Below, one piece after another: positions 17,241 to 25,659 of a stretch of 38,955 nucleotides of DNA. Source of the stretch: Comamonas sp. lk (lineage in GTDB: Bacteria > Pseudomonadota > Gammaproteobacteria > Burkholderiales > Burkholderiaceae_C); NCBI GenBank assembly GCA_943324505.2, contig CALPLW020000005.1, forward strand, positions 1 through 38,955, read 5' to 3'. Within the stretch, counting starts at the first letter, position 1; the number at the start of each line of letters is the position of its first letter. Position numbers and translations under genes: made by a program. The notes beneath the pieces are model-generated. The model was not told the origin of the DNA, made no database searches, and saw only the letters and a list, made by a program, of their open reading frames with translations.

Positions 17241-18020
17241 GTGCGGTTTGACCTTGTCACCTTGTTCCCCGAGCTTTTTGCGCCGCTTTTGAGCAGCGGT
17301 ATTACCCGCCGCGCGTTTGAGACGGGCCAAGTTGATGTTCGCTTGAATAACCCCCGCGATTTTTCAGCAGGCAACTACAAACGTGTCGACGACCGTCCCT
17401 ATGGAGGCGGACCTGGCATGGTCATGATGGCTGAGCCCCTGGCGCGTTGTATCGAAAGTATCCGCCTCCAGCGACCTGGGCCGGTTCCTGTTGTTCTGTT
17501 TTCTCCACTGGGTCGATTGCTGGACCAAGCGACGGTTGCAAGTTGGGCCACTAGTGAAGGCGCTGTCCTGATTTGCGGCCGCTATGAGGGCCTAGACCAG
17601 CGTTTTATCGACCAGTACGTTACCCACCAAATAAGCTTGGGCGACTTTGTTATGTCCGGGGGGGAAATCGCGGCGATGGCCCTGCTTGATGCGGTGGCTC
17701 GTTTGCAGCCCGGTGTACTGAACACTGCGGCTAGTCACCAGCAGGACAGCTTTAGCCCTGAGTTGGATGGTCTGCTGGACTGCCCGCATTACACCCGTCC
17801 TCAGCACTGGGCTGGGCAGGCTGTGCCAGAGGTGTTAATGTCGGGAAATCATCTTGACATTGCGCAGTGGCGTCGTCGGCAGCGTCTTTGGATGACGCTG
17901 CGGCTGCGGCCAGATCTGATTGCCCGCGCGCGCGAAGGTGGCAGGCTCAGTTTGGAGGATGAAGCGTTTCTGCTGGAAAGTGGCATAGACAACGCTGTCG
18001 CAGCGACGCGGCGCGGGTGA
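17241..18020 (+). CDS. trmD: tRNA (guanine-N1)-methyltransferase TrmD
   Basis: Methylates G37 of tRNAs next to the anticodon, preventing +1 frameshifting; essential in most bacteria. The GTG start gives MRFDLVTLFPELFAPLLSSGITRRAF. The deep trefoil knot that binds S-adenosylmethionine is seen in ICGRYEGLDQRFID and SLGDFVMSGGEIAAMALLDA. PRQHWAGQAVPEVLMSGNH-like residues (with RPQHW here) and IAQWRRRQ form the tRNA side. Length 259 is normal. Third gene of the rpsP operon. Confidence 0.97.
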   Translation: MRFDLVTLFPELFAPLLSSGITRRAFETGQVDVRLNNPRDFSAGNYKRVDDRPYGGGPGMVMMAEPLARCIESIRLQRPGPVPVVLFSPLGRLLDQATVASWATSEGAVLICGRYEGLDQRFIDQYVTHQISLGDFVMSGGEIAAMALLDAVARLQPGVLNTAASHQQDSFSPELDGLLDCPHYTRPQHWAGQAVPEVLMSGNHLDIAQWRRRQRLWMTLRLRPDLIARAREGGRLSLEDEAFLLESGIDNAVAATRRG

Positions 18021-18057
18021 GTCCAATAGCCCCCCGTCACTCTTGGCGACAGGTGGT

Positions 18058-18077
18058 TATAATAGAAGGCTTTACAG
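18058..18077 (+). promoter_or_regulatory. rplS promoter core
   Basis: TATAAT (18058-18063) followed by AGAAGGCTTTACAG nearly repeats the rpsP promoter core at 16287. This gives rplS its own promoter just after trmD, with a leader of about 95 bases. Confidence 0.5.
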
Positions 18078-18164
18078 ATCCTCTGGGCGGCCGCCTAAAT
18101 GCTTTCGCATTCAGGCATTTGCATCATCCCGACGCTGGCGCGACCAAGATCAATTGAGGATATT

Positions 18165-18539
18165 ATGAATCTCATTCAGACCCTTGAGCAGGAAGAAATC
18201 GCTCGTCTGGGGAAAACCATCCCCGAATTTGCACCTGGTGACACGGTCATCGTCAACGTCAATGTGGTTGAAGGCAGCCGTAAGCGGATCCAGGCCTATG
18301 AAGGCGTCGTGATTGCCAAGCGTAATCGCGGCCTTAACAGTGGATTTATTGTCCGCAAAATTTCCAGTGGCGAAGGGGTTGAGCGAACCTTCCAGACTTA
18401 TAGCCCATTGATTGCCAGCATTGAAGTGAAGCGTCGCGGCGATGTTCGTCGTGCCAAGCTCTACTATTTGCGTGATCGTAGCGGTAAGTCGGCGCGTATC
18501 AAGGAAAAGTTGCCTGCCAAGAAGACTGTTAACACCTGA
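18165..18539 (+). CDS. rplS: 50S ribosomal protein bL19
   Basis: Large-subunit protein at the 30S-50S interface, 124 residues. It begins [22 protein letters not shown] and contains [46 protein letters not shown] and [31 protein letters not shown], the full bL19 pattern. The ATG at 18165 has GAGG 6 bases upstream; an in-frame ATG at 18099 would add unrelated residues. Confidence 0.98.
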   Translation: MNLIQTLEQEEIARLGKTIPEFAPGDTVIVNVNVVEGSRKRIQAYEGVVIAKRNRGLNSGFIVRKISSGEGVERTFQTYSPLIASIEVKRRGDVRRAKLYYLRDRSGKSARIKEKLPAKKTVNT

Positions 18540-18555
18540 TTGCCATGTGCAGGAG

Positions 18556-18593
18556 AAAGCCGCCCTGGCAAATGCCTGTGGCGGCTTTATTCA
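18556..18593 (+). terminator. Rho-independent terminator after rplS
   Basis: AAAGCCGCC (18556-18564) pairs perfectly with GGCGGCTTT (18580-18588) across a 15-base loop, followed by a short T/A-rich stretch. It closes the ribosomal operon. Confidence 0.75.
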
Positions 18594-18626
18594 TTGCGCG
18601 CCCTTGACATCAGGCGGTGTGCCCCG

Positions 18627-19310
18627 ATGAAGATCCTGTCTAATTCTCCCGGTTTTGATCCGCAGCTTGTTCCGGTCGAGGGCGTTGACAGCCACCTACC
18701 ACCAATCGCCCCCGCAGCACTGGCACCAAGCGCTCTGCGGCTGCGATTCGCTGCACCCACGCCTTGGCAACCTGAACTGATCGCCGAGGCTGCTTGGTCT
18801 GACCGCGAACCCCGCAATGCTTCGGTGTTGATCCCGATTGTGATGCGGCGGCGACCGACGGTGATGCTGACCGAGAGGACCCTGCACCTGGCCACCCACT
18901 CGGGCCAAATTGCTTTTCCTGGCGGCAAAGCTGAGGATTTTGATACTGATGCCACTGCCACTGCCTTACGCGAGGCAAAAGAGGAGGTTGGCCTGGAGCC
19001 GGCATTCATCCAGGTCTTGGGCCAGCTACCTCATTACCGGACAGGATCTGGTTTCATCATCACCCCCGTTGTCGCATTGGTGGAGCCCGGCTTCACCCTG
19101 AACCCTGACTTCAATGAGGTTGCCGATGTGTTCGAGGTTCCATTGGCTTTCCTGATGAATCCGGCACATCATCAGCGCCACGCCTACGAGTGGGACGGTC
19201 GGCGGCGCGAGTGGTTTGCCATCCCCTACCAGGATAAAGATGCACTCCGATTTATTTGGGGTGCCACCGCGGGCATTTTGCGCAACTTTTACCGGATGCT
19301 GTCTGCCTAA
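18627..19310 (+). CDS. NUDIX hydrolase, CoA pyrophosphatase (NudL-like)
   Basis: The 227-residue protein (ATG 18627) carries LTERTLHLATHSGQIAFPGGKAED, matching the UPF0035 CoA-hydrolase motif that precedes the NUDIX box in NudL/YeaB enzymes. A box with TALREAKEEVGLE (REUxEExGU) follows. Such enzymes cleave coenzyme A or its thioesters to phosphopantetheine and adenosine 3',5'-bisphosphate. The N-terminal 60 residues are low in motifs. It lies 25 bases upstream of the CobD/AmpE-like gene. Confidence 0.85.
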   Translation: MKILSNSPGFDPQLVPVEGVDSHLPPIAPAALAPSALRLRFAAPTPWQPELIAEAAWSDREPRNASVLIPIVMRRRPTVMLTERTLHLATHSGQIAFPGGKAEDFDTDATATALREAKEEVGLEPAFIQVLGQLPHYRTGSGFIITPVVALVEPGFTLNPDFNEVADVFEVPLAFLMNPAHHQRHAYEWDGRRREWFAIPYQDKDALRFIWGATAGILRNFYRMLSA

Positions 19311-19335
19311 ATCAGGCTGCCGTTATCATCGGTCT

Positions 19336-20316
19336 ATGAGCTTCATCTCTGTGCTGTTCGCTCTGCTGATTGAGCAGGCGCGGCCTCTCGGGCCAAGAAA
19401 TCGTGCTCACGCGATGTTACGCGCTTGGGTGCGTTGGAGCGCCAGTAATTTTGATGCTGGCAAGTCGTCTCTTGGTTGGCTAACTTGGGTTTTTGCAGTG
19501 GGCGCACCGTCGATTGCTGCGCTGGTCATTTATTGGCTCTTGTACATCACGCTTGGCTGGGCCATGGCTTTGCTTTGGAGTGTGGCAGTCTTGTATGTCA
19601 CGCTCGGTTTCCGCCAATTCAGTTTTCACTTCACCCAAATCAGGGATGCTTTGGCTGATGGAGACGAGGGGCTTGCCCGAGATCTACTGGCGAGATGGCA
19701 GCATATCGACGCAGGCGAACTCCCGCAAAGTGAGATCGTACGCCATGTGATTGAGCATTCTGTGATCGCGGCGCATCGCCATGTTTTCGGTGTGCTGGCA
19801 TGGTTTTCAGTGTTGGCAGCGTTTGGTTTTGGTCCCGCGGGCGCAGTCTTATACAGGGTTGCTGAATTTGTTTCGCGCTATTGGCTGAATGACAACAAAC
19901 ACCGTCATCAGCCGGTCAGCGAGGCGCTTCAGCAGACCGCTCGCAATGCGTGGCGTTGGATCGACTGGATTCCGGCGCGTATCACGGCAGTAAGTTTTGC
20001 AGTTGTCGGCAGTTTTGAGGAGGCCATGGATGGTTGGCGTCAGCATGAGCGACATCTCGATGATGACAATGATGCCCTGATCCTTGCCGCCACAGCAGGC
20101 GCCGTGAATATTCAGCTTGGGAAAACCAGCGCGAACTTGAGCAAGGATGACGACAAACCGCCTGCTGAATCCACCACCGCGACCCCGGCAGGGCACAGCA
20201 CTGGGCAAAACCCGGAGTTGGCCCACATGGCCGTGATAGTGGGTTTGGTTTGGCGGACGGTGGTGATGTGGATCTTATTGCTGGCCCTTTTGACGCTGGC
20301 CCGATTGCTTGGTTAG
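19336..20316 (+). CDS. CobD/CbiB- or AmpE-like inner membrane protein
   Basis: The 326-residue protein has hydrophobic segments near residues 50-90, 155-180 and 300-325. The HVFGVLAWFSVLAAFGFGPAGAVLYRVAEF stretch is reminiscent of CbiB (adenosylcobinamide-phosphate synthase) and of the related AmpE proteins. The start MSFISVLFALLIEQARPLGP is chosen because upstream in-frame codons overlap the NUDIX gene. No other cobalamin biosynthesis gene is adjacent, so a role in B12 synthesis is not supported by local context. The acidic, Lys/Thr-rich insert around 275-295 looks like a variable loop. Confidence 0.6.
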   Translation: MSFISVLFALLIEQARPLGPRNRAHAMLRAWVRWSASNFDAGKSSLGWLTWVFAVGAPSIAALVIYWLLYITLGWAMALLWSVAVLYVTLGFRQFSFHFTQIRDALADGDEGLARDLLARWQHIDAGELPQSEIVRHVIEHSVIAAHRHVFGVLAWFSVLAAFGFGPAGAVLYRVAEFVSRYWLNDNKHRHQPVSEALQQTARNAWRWIDWIPARITAVSFAVVGSFEEAMDGWRQHERHLDDDNDALILAATAGAVNIQLGKTSANLSKDDDKPPAESTTATPAGHSTGQNPELAHMAVIVGLVWRTVVMWILLLALLTLARLLG

Positions 20317-20326
20317 TTACATCGTT

Positions 20327-21247
20327 TCAGTATCGCGCCAGACCGCTCAGTTCGGCGTGCAGATCGCTATAAATTTTATAGCGATTTAGGCTTATACCAT
20401 GAGGGTTAGAGGCAGACTCTATGGCGGAAATGACACTGCATCCGGGTTCATGCAGGTGGCTGCAGTTGTAAAACTTGCAATCGCTGGAATGGGATTGCAG
20501 ATCGGGCATGTAGTGCGCCAGCTTCGCTGGCTCGATGTGGTTCAAGCCGAATTCTTGGAAGCCAGGTGAATCGATCAGTGCTGTTGTGTGTTGGTCATCG
20601 ACCCAGTACCAAGTGGTCCGCGTGGTGGTGTGCTTGCCAGAATTCAGCGCTTGCGATATTTCACCTGTTTGCGCCAGAGCACCGGGCTTAAGTAGGTTGA
20701 TCAAAGTGCTTTTCCCCGCGCCCGATGGCCCAAGAACCAGCGTGGTCTTACCCACGAAGACGTTCAAAAGAGCTGCATGCTCGGATTCGCCGGTAAGTCG
20801 AAGGGTCAACCTGAGGACTTGGTAGTTCATGCGCCGGTAGGGCTCCAGCCACCCCCAAGCTTGCGCGAATGGCTCAGTCAAGTCACTTTTGTTTAGCGCG
20901 ATGATCGGCGTGATCCCAGCGGCCTCGGCTGCAATCAAAGCACGTGAGAGTTGGCTGCTGGAAAATGCGGGCTCGGCTGCAATCAGGATGAGTATTTGGT
21001 CTAGGTTCGCTGCAAACGATTTGGTTCGCATTTCGTCCTGTCGGTAAAAGAGGTTCCGCCTAGCCTCAATCTTTTCAATCGTGCCTTCGTCGCTAGTGGC
21101 TTGCCAGAGTACTCTGTCCCCCACAACGCCCAGGCTTTTCTTGCCGCGTGAGTGGCAGATCAGTCGATCACCGTCTGGCTTTTCGACCAGAAAGTGCCGG
21201 CCATGGTTGGCCACAATCAAACCCTTCGTCAATAGCGCTGCCGCCAT
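20327..21247 (-). CDS. rsgA: ribosome small-subunit-dependent GTPase RsgA
   Basis: Circularly permuted GTPase for late 30S maturation. Starting at ATG 21247 (306 residues), it has an N-terminal OB fold, then GTPase motifs in permuted order: G4 (NKSD), G1 (GPSGAGKST), G3 (DSPGFQEFG). A C-terminal zinc finger follows (CKFYNC, H, then C in EPGC). Codons near the C-terminus (about 20363-20413) overlap a 23-base perfect palindrome and adjoining REP-like sequence, yet the RYKIYSDLHAELS end still fits the family. It is convergent with the CobD/AmpE-like gene, leaving only 10 bases between stops, and is the last of three co-oriented genes with the pterin dehydratase and the M48 protease. Confidence 0.94.
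   Translation of the reverse strand: MAAALLTKGLIVANHGRHFLVEKPDGDRLICHSRGKKSLGVVGDRVLWQATSDEGTIEKIEARRNLFYRQDEMRTKSFAANLDQILILIAAEPAFSSSQLSRALIAAEAAGITPIIALNKSDLTEPFAQAWGWLEPYRRMNYQVLRLTLRLTGESEHAALLNVFVGKTTLVLGPSGAGKSTLINLLKPGALAQTGEISQALNSGKHTTTRTTWYWVDDQHTTALIDSPGFQEFGLNHIEPAKLAHYMPDLQSHSSDCKFYNCSHLHEPGCSVISAIESASNPHGISLNRYKIYSDLHAELSGLARY
20363..20413. repeat. REP-like palindromic element overlapping the rsgA 3' end
   Basis: A 23-base perfect inverted repeat (20363-20385; 11-base arms around one base) is followed by a weaker stem ending in GTTAGAGGC. The arrangement is like dispersed palindromic repeats I recall from Comamonadaceae genomes; this recall was not checked. It is unusual in lying within codons. 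Confidence 0.4.
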
Positions 21248-21272
21248 CAGTGTAAGAGTGCCAAGTGCATGC

Positions 21273-21608
21273 TCATGACAGTAAGGCGTCCACTTGTGCG
21301 GCGCAGTCAAAGTCTGAGTTGGAGATGCCCAGCACATCATGGGTATTGAAGCGCACAACACATTGCCCGTATTGCACCGATAACTCAGGGTGATGGTCTT
21401 GGACGTGGGCAATTAGGGCAACCGCATTCACAAAGGCCATGGTCTCGTAGTAGTTGACAAATGAAAACGTCTTTTCAATCGCCAGAGTAGGCCCATCCCC
21501 AGCCAGGCACCATCCCTCCATCTTTCCTAAATGGGTCACAAGTTCAGTGGCCGTCATGCTGCGTCGACGCTCACTAGACCAGTCTTTTTTCTTCAGTGGA
21601 ATCTTCAT
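21273..21608 (-). CDS. phhB: pterin-4a-carbinolamine dehydratase
   Basis: Regenerates pterin cofactor by dehydrating 4a-hydroxytetrahydropterin. The 111-residue protein contains the family signature HVQDHHPELSVQYGQCVVRFNTHDVLGIS, with the two catalytic histidines in DHHPE, and a preceding FSFVNYYETMAFVNAVA helix. Its ATG overlaps the stop of the upstream M48 protease gene by 4 bases (ATGA), indicating translational coupling. No aromatic amino acid hydroxylase is nearby, so the partner reaction is unknown. Confidence 0.92.
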   Translation of the reverse strand: MKIPLKKKDWSSERRRSMTATELVTHLGKMEGWCLAGDGPTLAIEKTFSFVNYYETMAFVNAVALIAHVQDHHPELSVQYGQCVVRFNTHDVLGISNSDFDCAAQVDALLS

Positions 21609-22906
21609 GAAGTATTCGCGCTGGTGCGCCTAGAGAGATGGGCTAGGCGCTCCGAGGCCGGTGGATGCGAGTAATGAAACCGGGCATAAATTGGGTCAGG
21701 CGTCAGTGTTGAAGCATTGTCGTCATACAGCTTGAGTAGGGCAGTAGCAAGGTCTTCGCCACTGGTATGCGCAACTGCGTAGGCATCTGCCTGGAATTCG
21801 TCCCGGCGTGACATCCAAGATAGGAGCGGAGTTATAAAAAAACTGACTACCGGGACAGTCAACATGAACAAAAGCACGGCTAGCCCATCGTTAGGGTTGC
21901 CCAGATTGGGTTGCACCCCCAGTCCAGCATAGAACCACAATTGTGTAGCAAGCCAACCCAGCATTGCGAACCCGGCTAGGCTTAGTGCAAAAAGAACGAA
22001 CATGCGCTGACGTATGTGGCGATGATTGAAATGCCCAAGCTCGTGCGCCAGCACAGCAGCAACCTCCTTTATTGACAGCTTGGCTAGCAGAGTGTCGTAA
22101 AACACAACCCGCTTGGCAGAGCCAAACCCAGTGAAATAAGCATTGCCATGGGCGCTGCGCTTGCTGCCGTCCATGACAAAAAGGCCTTTGCTCGCAAAGC
22201 CACACTGTGTCATTAGACGCGTTACCGTCTCCTGGAGTGCCTGGTCTTCGAGGGGCGAGAAACGATTGAACAGTGGGGCAATAAAGGTCGGGAACAGCCA
22301 CATCAGCAGTAGGTTTAATGCGACCCAGGCACCCCAAGCCCATGCCCACCACTGAGCGCCCGCGGCGCCCATCAACCACAGAATCAGCCAGATGATTGGC
22401 AGTCCAATGGCCACACCGAGCAGACTCGATTTGATCAAATCCAAAAGCCACAATTTCGGCGTTGTCTTGTTGAAGCCAAAGCGAGCCTCCAAAACAAACG
22501 TCTGATACAGCCCCAGGGGCAGGTCAATCGCGCTGCTGATTAGGATAAACGCCCCAAGCAGCGCCAACTGTTGAACCATGCCACCATAGCCTAACCAATT
22601 CAGCAAGGCCTGATTCAGCGCAGACAGGCCGCCCAGTAGCGTCCAGCCCAGCAAGATTGCAGCGCCCAGGGCTATCTCCAGCAGCTCTAATCGCAATTTG
22701 GCAATGGTGTAGTCAGCCGCTTTTTGGTGCGACGTCAGGTTGACGATGTTTGAAAAGGCCATCGGAACCTGGTGGCGATGGCCCGCAACATGGCGGATCT
22801 GCCGTGAGTTGAGCCAGAACTTCAACAACAAATTAACCAGCAGCAGGGCTGAGAAAACATAGGTGAGGTTGAGAGCCAAATTGGAGTCGGTGTTTGGAAC
22901 TAGCAT
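21605..22906 (-). CDS. M48 family membrane metallopeptidase (Ste24/CAAX protease-like)
   Basis: A multi-pass membrane zinc protease of 433 residues (ATG at 22906). It has the N-terminal Ste24-type domain with about four hydrophobic segments, the zinc motif HELGH in [17 protein letters not shown], and a downstream [16 protein letters not shown] with the third zinc ligand (E in EFQAD). [27 protein letters not shown] is also typical. Upstream in-frame starts (22945, 22966, 22987) would overlap the divergent orn gene, so the start at 22906 is preferred, leaving only 37 bases between the divergent genes. Likely substrates are misfolded membrane proteins; prenylated substrates are not expected in bacteria. 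Confidence 0.88.
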   Translation of the reverse strand: MLVPNTDSNLALNLTYVFSALLLVNLLLKFWLNSRQIRHVAGHRHQVPMAFSNIVNLTSHQKAADYTIAKLRLELLEIALGAAILLGWTLLGGLSALNQALLNWLGYGGMVQQLALLGAFILISSAIDLPLGLYQTFVLEARFGFNKTTPKLWLLDLIKSSLLGVAIGLPIIWLILWLMGAAGAQWWAWAWGAWVALNLLLMWLFPTFIAPLFNRFSPLEDQALQETVTRLMTQCGFASKGLFVMDGSKRSAHGNAYFTGFGSAKRVVFYDTLLAKLSIKEVAAVLAHELGHFNHRHIRQRMFVLFALSLAGFAMLGWLATQLWFYAGLGVQPNLGNPNDGLAVLLFMLTVPVVSFFITPLLSWMSRRDEFQADAYAVAHTSGEDLATALLKLYDDNASTLTPDPIYARFHYSHPPASERLAHLSRRTSANTS

Positions 22907-22943
22907 TGAGCATGAGTTTAGGGCATCGGCGACAATTCCAGTC

Positions 22944-23531
22944 ATGGATTCAAATACCGATGTCATCAAGCAGCCGGCGCTGGCCAAGTCAGATCAAAAT
23001 CTCGTGTGGCTGGATTGTGAGATGACAGGGTTGCATCCGGAGCATGACAGAATCATCGAAATCGCTGTCGTTGTGACCGGGCCTAGGCTCGAGCCCCGCA
23101 TCGAGGGGCCTGTGCTTGTGATCCACCAAAGTGACGAACAGTTGGCCGGCATGGATGCTTGGAACCGGGGAACCCACGGCAAAAGCGGACTGATCGACAA
23201 GGTCAAAGGCTCTAGTTTGTCTGAACAGGAAGCACAGAAGATAATTTTAGACTTCTTGATGACTTATCTCCCCCCCAAAGCAAGTCCGATGTGTGGCAAC
23301 AGCATTGGCCAGGATCGGCGCTTTCTTGCGAAGTACATGCCCGGTCTGGAAGCGTTTTTCCATTATCGAAATCTGGATGTCAGCACGCTCAAGGAACTGG
23401 CTAAGCGGTGGCGTCCCGAGGTCTACAACTCATTCAAAAAGCAGCAGCGGCACACAGCGCTGGCTGATGTGCAGGAGTCCATCGACGAGATGGAGCACTA
23501 CCGAGAGCACTTTCTAAAGCTCGCCGCCTAA
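22944..23531 (+). CDS. orn: oligoribonuclease (Orn)
   Basis: DEDD-family 3'-5' exoribonuclease that degrades very short RNAs and pGpG, completing mRNA and c-di-GMP turnover. The 195-residue product has [26 protein letters not shown] (Exo I, D and E), [18 protein letters not shown] (Exo II Asp) and [22 protein letters not shown] (Exo III His and Asp). The ATG at 22944 fits; a further upstream frame adds residues unlike the family. Confidence 0.97.
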   Translation: MDSNTDVIKQPALAKSDQNLVWLDCEMTGLHPEHDRIIEIAVVVTGPRLEPRIEGPVLVIHQSDEQLAGMDAWNRGTHGKSGLIDKVKGSSLSEQEAQKIILDFLMTYLPPKASPMCGNSIGQDRRFLAKYMPGLEAFFHYRNLDVSTLKELAKRWRPEVYNSFKKQQRHTALADVQESIDEMEHYREHFLKLAA

Positions 23532-23639
23532 GTCGCGTGTCTATTCCGTGGCATAATCAGAGGCTGCGTTGCGAGCTGTGACGCGTATTTGTGCATCTCC
23601 CTTCATTCACACGGCCTAAGCTAGTTTTGTTTTAGCAAA

Positions 23640-23732
23640 GCGGCTCTAAAAGGTCCCCGCGTTAACCAGGTGTTTATTGGTCAACGCAGGTTTCGTTTGA
23701 TGGTTGATGTTTTTTAACCATTGACGGAGCCA
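23640..23732 (+). promoter_or_regulatory. structured 5' leader of the DEAD-box helicase gene
   Basis: The 237-base gap after orn contains two possible stem-loops: GCGTTAACC paired with GGTCAACGC (one mismatch) and ATGGTT paired with AACCAT across a T-rich loop. A candidate -10 (CATAAT at 23552-23557) upstream would give a long untranslated leader. Long structured leaders are known for some cold- or self-regulated RNA helicase genes. No T-run terminator is present. Confidence 0.3.
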
Positions 23733-23768
23733 TTGCCCCACAGGCACTGCTCGCGTGTGAGTAAATTC

Positions 23769-25601
23769 ATGACTGACGCTTTTCAAGCGGCTGGCGATTC
23801 CTCGTCGGTCGAAGACTTTTCCATTAATTCCGAAGAGGCAAGCCCGAACCCCTTAGAGTCAACCGAGGTTCTGGAAGCTGCTCCAAACGGCTTCTTAGCG
23901 TTTGGACTGGCTCCGGAGTTGATTCGTGCAGTGCAGGATCTGGGATTTACCCAGCCGACCACCGTACAGCAAAAGACTATTCCGCTTGCTATGGAGGGTG
24001 TCGATGGGGCTCAACCGGGTACCCGCTTTGTGGACCTTATGGTCTCCAGCCAGACAGGTAGCGGCAAAACAGCTGCGTTTTTACTGCCGGTTTTGCATAC
24101 CCTATTAACGCAGCAGGTCCGAGCTGAAGCCAAGGAGCGTGCAGATTTCGACTTGGCAGTGGCTGATGCGCTGGCTAAGGGCGAGGCGCCACCAAAGCGC
24201 GGCAAACGCAAGGACCCAACCAATCCCCGTAATTTTTCAACCGTTGCCCCGGGCGCTCTCATTGTCTGTCCGACACGTGAGTTGGCGCAGCAAGTGGCGC
24301 ACGATGCCATCGATTTGGTACAGCATTGCCGTGGCTTACGCATCGCCAACATCGTGGGTGGTATGCCCTACCAATTGCAGATAGCCAAACTCCAAAACGC
24401 CAACCTCGTGGTTGCAACGCCTGGTCGGCTGCTTGACCTGCAGCGTTCCATGCAAATCAAGCTGGACCAAGTTCAGTTTCTGGTGGTTGATGAAGCCGAC
24501 CGCATGCTTGATCTCGGGTTTTCGGATGATCTGGCTGAGATCAACCAACTGACTATTCAGCGTCAGCAGACCATGATGTTCAGTGCAACGTTTGCCCCCC
24601 GTATTCAGCAGCTTGCTGCCAGGGTCATGCGGGAGCCGCAGCGGATCACGATTGACTCTCCCCAAGACAAGCACGTGAATATCAAGCAGGTCTTGTTCTG
24701 GGCCGACAATGCGCAGCACAAGCGCAAGTTGCTGGATCATTGGCTGCGCGACACCACGATCAACCAAGCCATTGTTTTCGCCAGTACCCAGATTGAATGC
24801 GACGGTTTGGCCAACGATTTGCAGCAGGATGGTTTTTCTGCGGTTGCTTTACACGGCGCGCTAAGCCAAGGCCTGCGTAACCGCCGGCTCATGGCCTTGC
24901 GGCAGGGGCAAGTGCAAATTCTGGTTGCCACCGATGTCGCTGCACGTGGCATTGACGTGCCGACCATCAGCCATGTGTTTAATTTCGGTTTGCCGATGAA
25001 GGCCGAGGATTACACGCACCGCATTGGTCGTACCGGTCGTGCAGGGCGCGACGGACTGGCCGTGACGTTTGCCGAATTCCGTGACCGTCGCAAAATTTTT
25101 GATATTGAAGCCTACAGCCGGCAGCAGTTCAAGGCCGAAGTGATTCCTGGCCTCGAGCCGCAACAGCGGTTCCCGGATGCGCGTCCTAATTCGAATTTTG
25201 GCGGACGGGACAGCCGTGGCAGCAGTGACCATCACTCGCGTGATCGCAAGTTCGGCGCGGGTCGCCCTGCTGGCTTTGGTGGTAATCGGCATGGAAGCTC
25301 AGACCGCAGCGCCAACGCCCCGCGTGATTTTGGTGCACCAGGATTCCCTGGGCAAGCTGCGGCCGGTTTTGGTCAGCGTGATGCTCGCCCGGCAGCGCCC
25401 CGCGAAGGCTTTAGCTACGAACGCAAAGGTGGATTCAACGATCGCTTCGCGGGCGACCGGGCTCCGTCGGCCGTACCGCGTGACGACTTTGGCGCGCGCA
25501 AGCCGACCTTGAGCAAGCCGATGGGCGTCAAGCCCGGGAGCGGTGGGGGGAAGGTTTTTGTGCCCAGAGATGCAAAAAAGCGTTTGACGCGCAACGCCTG
25601 A
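23769..25601 (+). CDS. DEAD-box RNA helicase, RhlE-like
   Basis: ATP-dependent RNA helicase of 610 residues (ATG 23769). Motifs in order: Q motif (GFTQPTTVQQKTIP), I (SQTGSGKTAAF), Ia (PTRELAQQ), Ib (TPGRLLD), II (DEADRMLD), III (SATF), V (ATDVAARGID) and VI (HRIGRTGRAG). Two features stand out. A lysine-rich insert of about 45 residues lies between motifs I and Ia (AEAKERADFDLAVADALAKG...). A C-terminal tail of about 150 residues is rich in Gly, Arg, Asp and Phe (for example RDSRGSSDHHSRDRKFGAGR) and is probably disordered and RNA-binding. Rather strong RNA-dependent roles in ribosome or mRNA metabolism are inferred from the family. Confidence 0.93.
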   Translation: MTDAFQAAGDSSSVEDFSINSEEASPNPLESTEVLEAAPNGFLAFGLAPELIRAVQDLGFTQPTTVQQKTIPLAMEGVDGAQPGTRFVDLMVSSQTGSGKTAAFLLPVLHTLLTQQVRAEAKERADFDLAVADALAKGEAPPKRGKRKDPTNPRNFSTVAPGALIVCPTRELAQQVAHDAIDLVQHCRGLRIANIVGGMPYQLQIAKLQNANLVVATPGRLLDLQRSMQIKLDQVQFLVVDEADRMLDLGFSDDLAEINQLTIQRQQTMMFSATFAPRIQQLAARVMREPQRITIDSPQDKHVNIKQVLFWADNAQHKRKLLDHWLRDTTINQAIVFASTQIECDGLANDLQQDGFSAVALHGALSQGLRNRRLMALRQGQVQILVATDVAARGIDVPTISHVFNFGLPMKAEDYTHRIGRTGRAGRDGLAVTFAEFRDRRKIFDIEAYSRQQFKAEVIPGLEPQQRFPDARPNSNFGGRDSRGSSDHHSRDRKFGAGRPAGFGGNRHGSSDRSANAPRDFGAPGFPGQAAAGFGQRDARPAAPREGFSYERKGGFNDRFAGDRAPSAVPRDDFGARKPTLSKPMGVKPGSGGGKVFVPRDAKKRLTRNA

Positions 25602-25659
25602 CCTTGGCTACACCAACGCCATAGAGGGTTCCGACCATCTAGTTGAAAAAGGCCCGACG

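Noticed and set aside
19336-20316. Cobalamin synthesis link between the CobD/AmpE-like protein and the corrinoid operon
   Set aside because: It lies 7.5 kb away among unrelated housekeeping genes and no other B12 gene is present; the family assignment itself is uncertain.
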